Assembly: GCF_020921035.1 (NCBI RefSeq)
Contig: NC_063150.1
Span: 6,510,001 to 6,574,000, forward strand
Direction of reading: 5' to 3'
Origin: Rhodamnia argentea
Lineage: Eukaryota > Streptophyta > Magnoliopsida > Myrtales > Myrtaceae
DNA length: 64,000 nt
The position numbers and the translations under genes were made by a program. The notes beneath the pieces were generated by a model. The model was not told where the DNA came from. It did no database searches and saw only the letters and a list, made by a program, of their open reading frames with translations. Every line of letters starts with the position of its first letter. Position 1 is the stretch's first letter. Positions 34,474 to 44,861 of this stretch are shown in pieces.

Positions 34474-35086
34474 AAATGGCGAGAAGCACTTCGACCGTGC
34501 ATACTCCTCACTCGGAGGTTCTCTTCCCTGCTCCCCACTTCATCTTCAACATAATTGTCAAAATTTCATCGTGAATTCGTCATCTTCTCTTCTTTTGGCG
34601 GATGATGAGCAACGCGATCCTCATCTTGGAGGACCGGGGAGGTTCGAGCCGGCCCCCGGTTTCAAAGTCCATCGGCAATGGCAAGCCCCTTGCCTCCAGC
34701 TTGGTCAGCTCGCTCTCCGTCTAAGTGAAGAAACTCGTGGAATCAGAGCGCCCCGTCAAGGCAAAGGGCTCCTACAAGGTGGCGTCGCCGACCGAGAATC
34801 CGGGGCTCCCGGGAAAAGAGACCCCGAAGGAGCAGAGGGCTGCGAGCAAGACGAGGAGGCTGAGCCAGGTAGAGACGCCAGAAGCCCTAAAGAAGGCCAC
34901 GAGGAAGAAGAGGAAGGTGACGGAGTCGGAGGTCGGTGGTTGAGACGGTGGGAAGACGAAGCGGTTGAGTGAGGTGAAGATGCCCAAGGGGTTCGAGAAT
35001 GGTGACAAGAAGAAGACCAAGAAGACGGCAGCGGCGCCTGTGAAGAGGAAGAGCTTGAAGAGGGCGAGTTCCTCAAAGCCAGCGTA
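34474..35086 (+). pseudogene. Broken gene for a Lys-rich protein, family unknown
   Basis: From an ATG at 34602 one reading frame continues to 35086 but is interrupted by TAA at 34722 and TGA at 34941. The pieces are clearly protein-like: a Ser-rich start, then VKKLVESERPVKAKGSYKVA, KKATRKKRKV and, after the second stop, MPKGFENGDKKKTKKTAAAP and a Lys/Ser-rich end. The composition recalls a nuclear or microtubule-associated basic protein, but I cannot name the family. An ATG at 34474 opens a different frame (MARSTSTVHTPHSE), which could be exon 1 if splicing joined it. In that case the first stop could be intronic, but the second would remain. Confidence 0.45.
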
Positions 35087-36324
35087 GAAGGTGGGTAGGA
35101 AATAATTTTGTGGGAGAAGCCAGTGGCTCCTGTTCTGAGTTCTTTCTGTAGTCTGTTTATCAAAGTTTTGCTCTGTTTCTCAGGTTAATCTTCTGGTTCA
35201 TGTTGTTTTGAGCCCGTCTCTCTTTAATTTGAAAGGACTTAAAAAAGTAAACTAGCTTAATAGTCTGACAATATTGTCATTTCTCACGATTTTTTAATTA
35301 CTAACAGTCCGACAATCTTGTCATGAAAACATTCTCCCTTCAAAAAATATGCGTATAGACCATTGTGTGACCATTGTGCGCTAAATATGATTCTCTCCTT
35401 TAAATTCTCATTCACAATTTATTACCTTATTTATTTATTTTTTTGGTCGAATATTTCCTCATTGAATTCGATGTTAACAATCAATTGTCACGTATTTTAT
35501 AAGAAAAGCTTCCAGTCCAAAAACTTTCACAAGAAGAAAATAGTCCATGGTATTCATGCTTCATCCTCTCCAAATTTTATCAATTGAGCTGCAAAATGGA
35601 GAGACAAACACTGATTTTCTCATTTAATTTCTAAAACCTATTTTTAGGATAGTCGTTAACATCTTTTGGAAGTTTGACTTCTGCAGCCTCAACATTACTC
35701 ATTTCCCTAGTGCACTTCTTCCTTGTTTGGTTTAGTATTTGGAAGAGGCTTTGTGCTTCTAAAGTTCCATGACAAAATGCAAATAACGTTTGGTTCGTTT
35801 TTTACTTGATTTTGGTGAAATACAATTCCAGGCCCAGGCCTTTGCCCCAAAGTAAGTCTAGAGGTACCTTGAAAAGCTACACTTTCGGAATGTAGCTACA
35901 ATTTTTCCTTTCAATTTTGCCCTCGTTCAACTTTCATAATTTCATAAATATCCTTAAAAATCCTAATTTTGTCGGCAAGGGCCTTGACCACGGATGAACG
36001 CTCGCGAGCATCCGGCGAGCCGTTGCCGCCTTGCCGGACCCTAGGTGAGGCCGGCCGGTGGCTAGAGGCTAGATCCGGCTGCCGGCGACCAAAGCTAGCA
36101 GTTGCTTGACGAAAAATAGTTTATTTAAAAAAAAAAAAGTAAAAGTCCTTTATAAAGTGTAATTTTTATCAAATAACATTTACATTAAAGTTGCCTTATA
36201 ATGTGTTTTTAAATACACTTTACCAAACACTACTTGCCTTTCGAAAATTCCATTTAGCTCAAAGATATTCGCATTTTTCCAAGGACATTTCGAACCAAAT
36301 GGGCCAGAGTTGAATGTAAGGAAA
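35087..36324. other. Intergenic with a TIR-element remnant
   Basis: About 35733-36290 has a GTTTGGTTTAGTATTTGG-like left end, a GC-rich core (35970-36090) and a CCAAACACTACTTG/ATTTCGAACCAAATGGG right side. It resembles the gcgtttgg family but with poorly matched ends. The remainder is plain AT-rich spacer. Confidence 0.4.
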
Positions 36325-37885
36325 CTTTAGGCAAAAAAAAAGGCTCACGCTTTTTTCACCCCTTGTATGGCTTTGACGCTCATTTTTGTGTGTGTTTTGA
36401 TCATTCTATTCTTTGTATGGCCCATCACTTTTGGTACAAATTTATATGCTTCTTTTTTCTTTTTTTTTGGGGTAAGGATATATGCTTCTTTTTTTATTTA
36501 TTATTTTGTCAACTATTTTGTTTCCATTTTTTCTTTTTCCCTTACGAGTACCACTTTCCTCCTCCTCCTCCTTCTTCCTTTCCACGCCTCCTAGTCCTCC
36601 TTGTTGCAAAAAACATTGTGTCCCCTATTTATTATTTATGATGCCAACGGCCTCGTCATCCCGTCTCTCTATTCTCTTAACTTCACAAGGCAATCGATTT
36701 CTTTGCAAGCTCCTCCCCATTGACTAAGATAGAAGGGTGGTGTGGGAATTAAGCTGTCCGCATGATTTTGGACCTTCAAATTCTTAGGAACCACCTTGAG
36801 CCTTTGACGGATCAACAGTTGATGGGCATATGTAATTTGCAACAATCTTCGCAACAAGCCGATGATGCCCTATCTCGGGGAATGAAAGCGCTATAGCAAT
36901 CTCTCGTGGACACACTTTCTTCAACCATACCGAGTCTTACTACGACGGAAAATGTCGCAGAATACATGGGCCAAATGGCTATTCCGATGGACAAATTGGC
37001 CACTCTTGGAAACTTAGTTCACCAGGTGCTACTTAATTACAAGGCATGCCTTTGAAATATTTAGTGTTATGCTTACTCTATTCGATATGAGTTATGCCTT
37101 TTAAAAGAAAACCCAACATATGCGAGGAAAATCTAGCTGGTATTGAGACTCAACTCTTTTTGTTCCTTCACTTATAGGCTGACTTCTTGAGATAGCCGTT
37201 GGATGCATTAGATATTAACCACCCGTCAAGCAGCTCGTCCTCTTCTCATTGTCAACGACTACATCTCTAGTCTCTGAGCTCTAAGTTCGTTAGTGTTAGC
37301 TCGTCCTAAGACCGAAAACATATATTCTTCTTAACACTTCTAATTGTAATTAATAGTTTTCATTAAAATTTAACGTTTCCAGTGGGGATCCCCTTATGAC
37401 CAATGAATGCAACTATAGTGATTCGGGCCACCTTTGTTAGTGGAAAAGATTTCCACGTGGTTTCCGACTTCAAGAATAAAATCTTATGCAAAGGGTGTCA
37501 TGGAAACGATGGATGAGGACGAACATATCATTAATCAAAATAAAGGACAGAGACACGGGAGGACGATAGGATTGCGAGATACGGGGAGGACGACAGGATT
37601 GCCATAATAGATAATAAACAGGAGACGTCAGGGGTTTCTAGAAGAAGAAGAAGGAGTAGGAAGCGTGGAAAAGGAGGAGGAAGAAAAAAAAGGAAAGTGC
37701 AACCCATGAAGGGAAAAAGAAGAAAACAAAACAAAAGAGTTGACAAAATAATAAATAAAAAAAGAAGCCTATTAATATATATTAGAAGTGATGGGCCATA
37801 AAAAGGATAGGATAGTCAAAACACATACAAAAAGGAGTGTCAAAGTCATAATGAGAATGGAAAAAGCGGCGAGCCAAAAAAGAAT
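36325..37885. mobile_element. TIR element with about 330 bp arms carrying a TGA bZIP gene fragment
   Basis: 36325-36670 and 37510-37885 are reverse complements over most of their length. Landmarks are GCTTTGACGCTCATTTTTGT, ATGGCCCATCACTT, TTTATTATTTTGTCAACT and TTTCCACGC. The terminal part pairs AAAAAGGCTCACGC with GGCGAGCC. The 840 bp between the arms contain two exons of a host gene. No transposase. Exact ends and TSD could not be fixed. Confidence 0.75.
36771..37290 (+). pseudogene. Captured two-exon fragment of a TGA-type bZIP transcription factor
   Basis: Exon a (about 36771-37025) reads LEPLTDQQLMGICNLQQSSQ, then QADDALSRGMKAL, a stop (TAG near 36894), QSLVDTL and TENVAEYMGQMAIPMDKLAT. 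Exon b starts after a TATAG acceptor at 37177 (ADFLR) and, with a frameshift, continues TRQAARPLLIVNDYISSL, a stop, and ALSSL. These are the DOG1-domain blocks of plant TGA factors, closest in wording to the TGA9/TGA10/PERIANTHIA group as I recall it. The intron is retained, so the piece was taken from genomic DNA. Two stops and a frameshift make it non-functional. Confidence 0.8.
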
Positions 37886-38312
37886 GAAAGTCTGTTTAGA
37901 TACTTAAAAAATGAAGAGATGGCACGGGACTCCTTGAGGTGTCATTTGCAAATAATCACAGGTTCAACAAGTGAATTCTACTATAATCTCTGAACAACCA
38001 AAAGGAATTGGCAAAAGTCTATTATGTCCGAGACAATACCTATAAACCAAATAATTAATGAGTAAATAAAATCCAATTGCATGCAACTTTTATCAAAATT
38101 GCACCGAGAGATAAACAAATCGACATTGCTTTCCTCTTCTTTTTTTTTGCCGCTATACAAAATATTGTTCCGGAGGGCAAACATAAGTGAAAAATTTCCC
38201 ATTTTTTCGACAATTGAGAACAGAAATTCCTTCGAACATTCCAGAAAATAAACGATGGCGAGAGAAAAAAATATTCCAAATTTAGTCGGCTGAAAATGGC
38301 GTGAACCCTACG
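37886..38312. other. Intergenic, nothing recognised
   Basis: Spacer upstream of the next candidate promoter. Confidence 0.4.
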
Positions 38313-38320
38313 TATAAATA
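38313..38320 (+). promoter_or_regulatory. TATA box of the candidate gene at 38452
   Basis: TATAAATA, 139 bp upstream of the ATG, with a GGCCAATCC CCAAT-type motif just downstream. Confidence 0.5.
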
Positions 38321-38451
38321 CATGCATGGATGTTCCAGAGATTCGTCCACATTCTGGGCCAATCCTGTTTTTCAATGTGTTGCATTTTGGGTGCAGACGG
38401 TACAATGAAACCGCCAAGTCGATGAAGACGGTTCGTTTCTAAGCAACAACC

Positions 38452-38629
38452 ATGGCGACGATCTTCTCCTCTTTGTATCCCTCTCCTCCGTTTGGGGCCA
38501 TTACCTGCGCATCTCTCCCTCCTCTTCCTCCGGAATCTGGATTTGAGTACATTAAGAATGGTCTCTTCGCGGTGATGCCCCGCTCGGCTCTCTCTTTCCG
38601 GTTCCTCTCGAATTACCTTGAACCACCCG
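38452..38629 (+). CDS. Candidate first exon of an unidentified gene
   Basis: An ATG at 38452 opens 59 codons up to a strong donor (CCG/GTAAGT at 38630). The peptide MATIFSSLYPSPPFGAITCA is Ser/Pro-rich and could be an organelle targeting sequence. It continues through GFEYIKNGLFAVMPRSALSF. Two short upstream frames (starting at 38405 and 38422, ending at or before 38443) precede the start in the leader. I could not find a matching second exon within the next 1.5 kb. The gene may have a long intron, or may be an orphan exon left after rearrangement. Confidence 0.4.
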
Positions 38630-40111
38630 GTAAGTTCAGCAGATATATATGGGTGTTTTTTTTCCTTCTTTTCTCTCTCGGGTTCCCGCTTAGTGTCGCG
38701 GCGAAATTCGAATCACATACAAGCGATCTCTGAAATGTTGTTAATTTAGGTAAGATTAGGCTTGTTGTTTTGGTTAGGTATTTTAGGGTTGGCAACTCCA
38801 TCGCACCGGTTAAGCACTTCCATTATTTGGATGTGGTTTCGAAGATGGAATCTGAATGTTTAGTTCGACTTTCATTAGGAACATATGGTCGGTGGAAAAA
38901 AAAAAGAAAAAAAGAATTCGGCTCGTTGGACTAGGTGGACCTCCCCAGCAGAGTATCCCTTTATTTCAAAGTAAGCAAAAATCAAGAACCGCGTCTGTAA
39001 TTAGGGTGACTTGCTTGGTCCAAGATATTAGGCAGGAGCAATAGGTGCTACTCGACGATTCGAAATGGCTCTCCGCTAGGGAAGTAATTGGGTACATTTG
39101 AATGCAATCACGAACCATAAAGTGAACTTAGACCGGGTTCGACTTCCTTTTTCTTTTTCTTTTTCTTTTTTCAATTAGTATGGTGCTGAGCCGAGCAAGT
39201 CAATGTTAGATGGTAGAGATCTTGCGATTTGCACTTTAAGTATATACCCACGTACACGACCACTAAGGTACTTGATGTCCAAGATTATGCACCAACCAAA
39301 ACAAAACTTAGTCACGGCATTGATAAAGAAAGAAAGAAATTATTTCCAGTTAATGCATGGATCTAGAAGGGTCGAGTCAGATACAAGTAGATCAGAGTCC
39401 AATGCAATGCATTGGAGGGTGAGACCACCCCCCACAAACCCATTTGCTTCGTGTCTAGTCATAACCCACCATGGACGGTGACATGCCACTCGAAAATGGA
39501 AGGTGCCCTTGTCTCTTGGCATGACCCACTAATGAATGATATTGATCCCCACCAGCCTCTCCCTCACTCCCTCTGGATCAGGAGAAGGGAGCGGTTAAAA
39601 AAAGTTCACACCAACATATTTCGGGAGACGAATTCTTTCAAAGGAAGCGTTCTAAGTTATCAGTGGATCCTGATCGGGTTGGGACATTTTTTTTTTTTTT
39701 AGAGTATAGAAAGCATCTTTGCTGCTGGCGAAGGACTTGCAATTCTAGAATTGACCCGATCCATGTAGATTCGATTAACTCAAAAGAAGTACTCTTAAGT
39801 GATAGGTGAATTCTGAAGCATCTATGCTTCTGGTGAAGGACTTGCGATTCTAGAATTGACCCGACCCATGTAGAATTGACCCGCTTTTTGAGCTTTAGCC
39901 AGTATTTTAGCAGCAGCTGTATTATTGAGATTCCATCCATTTGGCTGCATCGAATCATGTGATGTAACTGCTCGAGCGGGACTATATTTATTTGGATGCT
40001 CGCAATCGCCACATGTATTAACTCCCTCCTACCAATGCATATCCACTTAAGCAAGCTCATCATGCCTCCCCACATTTATTGTCTCCCCATGTATTTTTTA
40101 TATGCTTCATG
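38630..40111. other. Possible intron or intergenic sequence, with repeats
   Basis: No second exon recognised. It contains the short direct repeat annotated at 39712-39875, a pyrimidine run (39145-39170) and a T-run at 39687-39700. Confidence 0.4.
39712..39875. repeat. Direct repeat, period about 105 bp
   Basis: AGCATCTTTGCTGCTGG (39712) and AGCATCTATGCTTCTGG (39817) each begin a unit that continues with GAAGGACTTGC(A/G)ATTCTAG and AATTGACCCGA(T/C)CCATGTAG. Confidence 0.8.
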
Positions 40112-40126
40112 TATAAATGTATAAAC
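40112..40126 (+). promoter_or_regulatory. Twin TATA motifs upstream of the small basic-protein gene
   Basis: TATAAAT (40112) and TATAAAC (40120), about 90-100 bp before the ATG, followed by CT-rich and (GA)n leader sequence. Confidence 0.6.
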
Positions 40127-40215
40127 TCATCCAGCGCTCTCTCTCTTTAATCTTTGCAGAACCATAAACCAGTAGAGAGAGAGAGAGAGAGATCAACAAG
40201 GCTCGAAGAGAAGAC

Positions 40216-40659
40216 ATGGAAGGGGCGTCCATGGGTGCGTTCAAGGGCCTGAGGGGATACTGGAGGAGGAGGAGCTACCGGAGGTTGGGCGTGGGGTCGG
40301 GCATCCGGCGCTGCATGCCCGTTGTGGAGCTGGGCTCAACCCGGCGGAGGCGGCGCTGGTCCTGGCGGATCAAGATCTCGCCCAAGCTCGCCTGCCTCAG
40401 GTCGCCCAAGAAGTTCCTGATCTGGCTCCGCGACGGCTACGTGAACATGATGCTGCGCTTGGCTGACTCGCGAGTGGGCTACGCATACGGTGCTGACGTC
40501 GGGCTGAGCGGGTTCGGGAGCCGACCGCTGAAGGAGTACGACCAGAAGGTGATCGTGGAGGTGTACAGGGCCCTGATGGCGGCGCAGGCGAAGGCCATGA
40601 CCACAACCAGAGTCGCACCGAGTCTGTTCCCGCTGGCCACAATCAGCGAAATCATGTAA
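40216..40659 (+). CDS. Uncharacterised plant small basic protein, 147 aa
   Basis: Single exon, high GC. The first 65 residues are strongly basic, with Arg clusters (YWRRRSYRRLG, RRRRRWSWRIK). The middle has SPKKFLIWLRDGYVNMMLRL, which I recall from a family of unnamed plant proteins, and the C-terminal part has LKEYDQKVIVEVYRALMAAQ. No enzymatic motif or transmembrane segment. Function unknown. The start is the first ATG after the twin TATA motifs and a GA-rich leader; a second in-frame Met is at residue 6. Confidence 0.75.
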   Translation: MEGASMGAFKGLRGYWRRRSYRRLGVGSGIRRCMPVVELGSTRRRRRWSWRIKISPKLACLRSPKKFLIWLRDGYVNMMLRLADSRVGYAYGADVGLSGFGSRPLKEYDQKVIVEVYRALMAAQAKAMTTTRVAPSLFPLATISEIM

Positions 40660-42070
40660 GGGAGGATTCCTCGGCCGATGGGGGAAGCCGGAAATAAAGG
40701 AGGTGCGGCGAGAGGTGTCGCCGGAGATGGGCATCCGGACAAGGAAAGGGTTCCAACTCTTATGTTTTTTTTTCCCTTTCTTTTTCCTTTTTTGGTTTCT
40801 AATTCCTATTGTGTAAATTTGCCCTTGTACCGCAATTGTCTGGCGAAATAAAAGACAACGTCACATGCAACTATAAACTTTCTTAAGCAAAAAAGTGCAG
40901 GAAAAAGAGGAAATGTAACTGGAGTTGTCGTTACATTCTTCGCTTTGAGAATAGGATCGTGTCTCTTGCTTGGTTAGACCCAAATTTCCCACATGTTTCT
41001 AATTTTCATTTGACTTGGTTCATCGTAATTTTTGTTTGACGAATGTATTTTCGATTTTACTGAATGCTATGTTCAATTGTATCTTCAATCTCGAAGAACT
41101 CAACAAAAAAAATAATAATAATAAATCCAAATTTTGTTGGTGGAGATGTGACAAATGCTCATGATCATATTGTTAATGGTCAACCAGGGAGCATCTTTAT
41201 TGTCACTGTTTTCGGTTAGCGAGAGTCGCAATCACTTCGATTTTTGTTTTCACTTCCAAACATACATATCAATCACAAGAGACATTATTTTATTTCCTTT
41301 TCTTTTTTTTTTTCTCCTGGAGAAGACAATATTCCAAAATTTGAGCCCTTTTTCAAGATTAATAAGAGATTCGAATTACCGTGCAAAAACTACTGGCCTC
41401 TATCGCTAAATTCGGACGAGACCAAAAAAGGGACCAACTCATAAGCTCCGTGTGAAGTTGCATCAATTGCTAAGTCCATTGTTTTGGCGACGGGTTGGAT
41501 CATCGTTCCATGTCGGAATATCACTCCGGCCATCGGATCGTATTATTCCGACGGAAAAGATTATAGTGCCTGAGATTTCATGGAGAAAGCCTTTCCATCT
41601 ATGCGAAGATTGGAGTAGTTGTGGTTGATGCCAACAACGTTGTACAGGCAGGTGAGCGAGCTTTATAATCTTAACTTTGCCAAGAAGTTGGTGGAGTCCG
41701 TCCAAATTGGAAAAATTAGGTGGTTTCTTGCAAGACCAATTTTTTTTTCCTCTTTTTTTCTTCTTTTTTGTTGTTTGGCTCAATGTTGGGGGCACACAAG
41801 ATGTTTCTTCCTTTTCGTCTCTGAGAAGATCAAAGCGGCTAGATATGCCATTACGAAGAGTAGGTATTCTGCCTCATTGAGACCGAGTGCTTCAGAACCA
41901 TGATACGATATGATGAAGTAAATATCAATTAAAGAGTAAGAAATCACGGCGAGTTTTAGAGAAGAGGCCAAGTTGCACGTCGCCGGTTTTAAAACACGTG
42001 CTATCGTCAACCCGATCAAGCCCGATGTGGCAGTACTTTTACGGCGCAATGATAATTCTATCTTGCAATG
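40660..42070. other. Intergenic with a possible gene scrap
   Basis: The first 200 bp are the probable 3-prime UTR of the basic-protein gene. Around 41592-41665 one frame reads IYAKIGVVVVDANNVVQAG, which looks like a decayed coding piece of unknown origin. The remainder is plain. Confidence 0.35.
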
Positions 42071-42225
42071 AGGCGGCAAATTTAAAAAAAAAAGATGAAC
42101 ATGGCGAAGGAGATAGTGAAATGAGAATTTCCATGTCGCCATGAGGTGGCCAAGTTAAAAAAGAAAAAGAAAAAAGATGAACATGATGGAGGAGATATTG
42201 AGATGAGAATTTCCATGGATCGATC
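42071..42225. repeat. Two-unit tandem repeat, about 80 bp period
   Basis: The unit contains AAAAAAGATGAACATG, GGAGATA, GAGATGAGAATTTCCATG and a GGCCAAGTTAAAAAA linker. It occurs twice with small changes in the A-rich spacer. Confidence 0.7.
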
Positions 42226-42739
42226 TCGAACCATAGTAGTTCATGGAATTTTATAATGCTAAGTGCTGCGGGCATGCTGGGCGGGGCACCGTGCACATCT
42301 CGAAGCTTGGGGAATCTTTTTCTAGCTGGACTTTGCTAAGCTGCCATCGGGATGTGTCGTGCATGTTCCCTAACTCGAAGGCATCTCTAATTTCTAATGC
42401 TTTCCTCCCATTTTTCTATTCTTCTTCTTCTTTTTTCTTCTTGTAATTTTTCTTTTTTGGGATGGAATAAGAAGTGTCCGGTTTAAGGCGTCAATGAAGC
42501 ATTACTCGTATGCAAACTCACCTGAGCGCAATTCATCCTTTGCAGACTAACCAAAATTTCCCAAAATCGGGCACAGACGTAAGAATCGAAGATGTGACCT
42601 TCGGCCTGTGAGCTAAGTCTCGGGACCACCTGACCAACAACCCAATTAGTTTAAATGTTCACACTTACTCTTTTGGCATTTCAAGCGCTCACCCTTATTC
42701 ACAATAACTTTGACGTAGACATCAATTGCTTTTTATAGT

Positions 42740-43130
42740 AGACCAAAAAATTTATATTATATAAACTGTGACTCATTTACCCTAATCTTTTTCTTGTGAT
42801 ACAAAATATCATCAACTTGTATCTATGTAACACATTTACCCTTCGTCAATGTTCCTTCAATGAGCACCGTTAAAAATTTGCCTACTTGGATGCCTTAAAG
42901 CAAATGATGTTGACATGACACCCACGTGACTTAAGTAAAATAAAAACGATCATGTTATGGCTAAAAATTATCTGAAGAAACCTTGATGGAGGGTAGATGT
43001 GTGATATATGTACAAACTTGAGGTTATTAAGTTTAGAGTAAATGCGTCACACTTGGTATAGTTTGGGGCATTTGATGTCATAAAAACTCAGGATAAATAT
43101 GTTATAGTTGACATATTTTGGGATTCCCAA
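42740..43130. mobile_element. MITE of the gtgacacatttaccc family
   Basis: The left arm has CTGTGACTCATTTACCCTAA and GTAACACATTTACCC. The right arm has GGGTAGATGTGTGATA, GTAAATGCGTCAC and ATAAATATGTTATAG. Similar to 54008-54450. Confidence 0.55.
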
Positions 43131-43234
43131 CGTAAAATTGCATGTTACGTATGTATAACTTATAAGAGTGAAAAATACCGCCCTAAGCGCAGGTAAATGT
43201 TGTAGTTGGTATTGTTGCAAGGAAGAAAGCAGTA

Positions 43235-43599
43235 GAAATAGGCAGAAAGATTATCAAAAAAGTCATAAACCTATTGTACTTGTGCCAATTCAGCCTTAAA
43301 TCTCTCAATTGTGCCAATTCAGTCCTAAACCTTTTAAAATTTTGCCAATTTAGTCCTAAATTTTTTGAAAGTTTTCCATTTTAGTTTTAAACCTATTATT
43401 TGAGTAATTTACCGGAAGAACTAAGTTGGCAATTCATGAAAAGGTTTAGGACTAGTTTAACAAGACATTAAAAGGTTTGAGACTAAATTCGCATAATCAA
43501 AAGGTTTATAACTAAATTGACACAATTGAAAAATTTAGAACCGAATTGGCATAAATGCAATAGGTTAAGGCCCTTTTGGACAATTTTTCCGAAATAGGG
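43235..43599. mobile_element. Short Mutator-like MITE with 9 bp TSD
   Basis: Element about 43244-43590 (347 bp), consisting almost only of the two arms with their TAAACCTTTT motifs and lacking the GC-rich core. Flanks GAAATAGGC (43235-43243) and GAAATAGGG (43591-43599) match at 8 of 9 positions. Confidence 0.75.
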
Positions 43600-44108
43600 A
43601 GGCGCATGGAAAACTTTGGGGGAAAATTTCGAACAAAATGAAACGATAGAAACTTCGGTCAACGCAATCAACATACAGAGAAGAAAAAGATTCGATATCT
43701 CATTTATGTATGGCCCTCAATATGTTTTCTATCTGGAAATATATTTCATCTCAAGATCGACCACGTGGTATATATCTTAAATATCACTAAAAGTGTTTGT
43801 GTGTGGCTCAATTTATTTGGTTTCGACTCGGTATGGATAACCAAAATGTGGTCCACTACCGTGTTCCGAAAAATCAGGATCTTCAAGAGCCTTTGATAAA
43901 TAAATTTTAGTGACGGGTGCCCAGAGACACTTGTTAAACATTTATGTTACGAAATTTCGCTACTTTCTTAACAGAATCCTTAGTAAATTAGGCGAGAGCA
44001 TGAGTGTGTACTGTGTGGTGGATCGATGCGAACGGAAATGGAGTAGTTTAGGTTCGATTCTGGGATAGATTTCACCACCACCCCTCTTTTTCGAAACATC
44101 TTATTAAA
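43600..44108. other. Intergenic, nothing recognised
   Basis: AT-rich spacer without a supported feature. Confidence 0.4.
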
Positions 44109-44861
44109 CTGCATTTGGTCGTCTGAATTTCTAGTTAGGATATGACTAGATATGATAGGAGAAGAAATCCAAGAATTTTGTCATATCCTAGCTACTGTTT
44201 GGTGAACTGCAGATTCAAAGTCGGATAAGTAAAGATAAGGCGCAGCTAAGATCGACTCTATTTCGCTAAAATATCGGGATGCTTTAGAAAATTATTCAAT
44301 GACGAGTTTTGATGAGCGAATTATTGTTGAGTATAGATTTGTGCCATTTGAATTCGGGCATGACATCAACGGAACAAACCACGTATAGATGATCAATCTC
44401 GAGTTCTTTATGACATGTCAAGACCCCTTTCAAATGTTAAAAAGGTTCAAGCATTAAAAGACAATAGTCGTGATCTCATATCACTCCAAACAATCAATTA
44501 AAGAACAAACTCGTGAAGATACCCGGCTTTGTGGTCGAATACCCCAAACTATTGCCACTGGAGAGGCGGCCACACTTGACAATTGCCGCCACCGGAGAGG
44601 CGGTCCCTTGCCAAAGAGGCAACCCAGCATGGTAGAGAGGTGGTCCATCGTGGAGGAGAGGCGGTGGTTGTGAAAAAAACCTGATTTTCTTTGTGTTTAC
44701 ACTCTTGAAAAATCTTATTTTGGTATATCCTATCCTCTTTTTTAGGATTTTTTTTTTTATCTTGGCTATATCCCCTTTATCCTATCATGTACAGCTACCA
44801 AACACAAGATAGGATAAATCATATCCTATCCTGGCTTATATCCCGACGACCAAACGCAATC
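44109..44861. mobile_element. TIR element, gcatttggtcgtc family
   Basis: Left end CTGCATTTGGTCGTC, right end GACGACCAAACGCAAT. Inner motifs GGATATGACTAGATATGATA and TAGGATAAATCATATCCTAT mirror one another. TAA triplets adjoin both ends (44106 and 44862), which would suit a PIF/Harbinger-type element, though that is tentative. The interior has short repeats (CCACCGGAGAGGCGG) and an open frame of 67 codons without known homology. Confidence 0.6.

Noticed and set aside
40336..40742. Minus-strand frames opposite the small basic-protein gene
   Set aside because: Shadow frames. The plus strand has the promoter, leader and conserved protein block.
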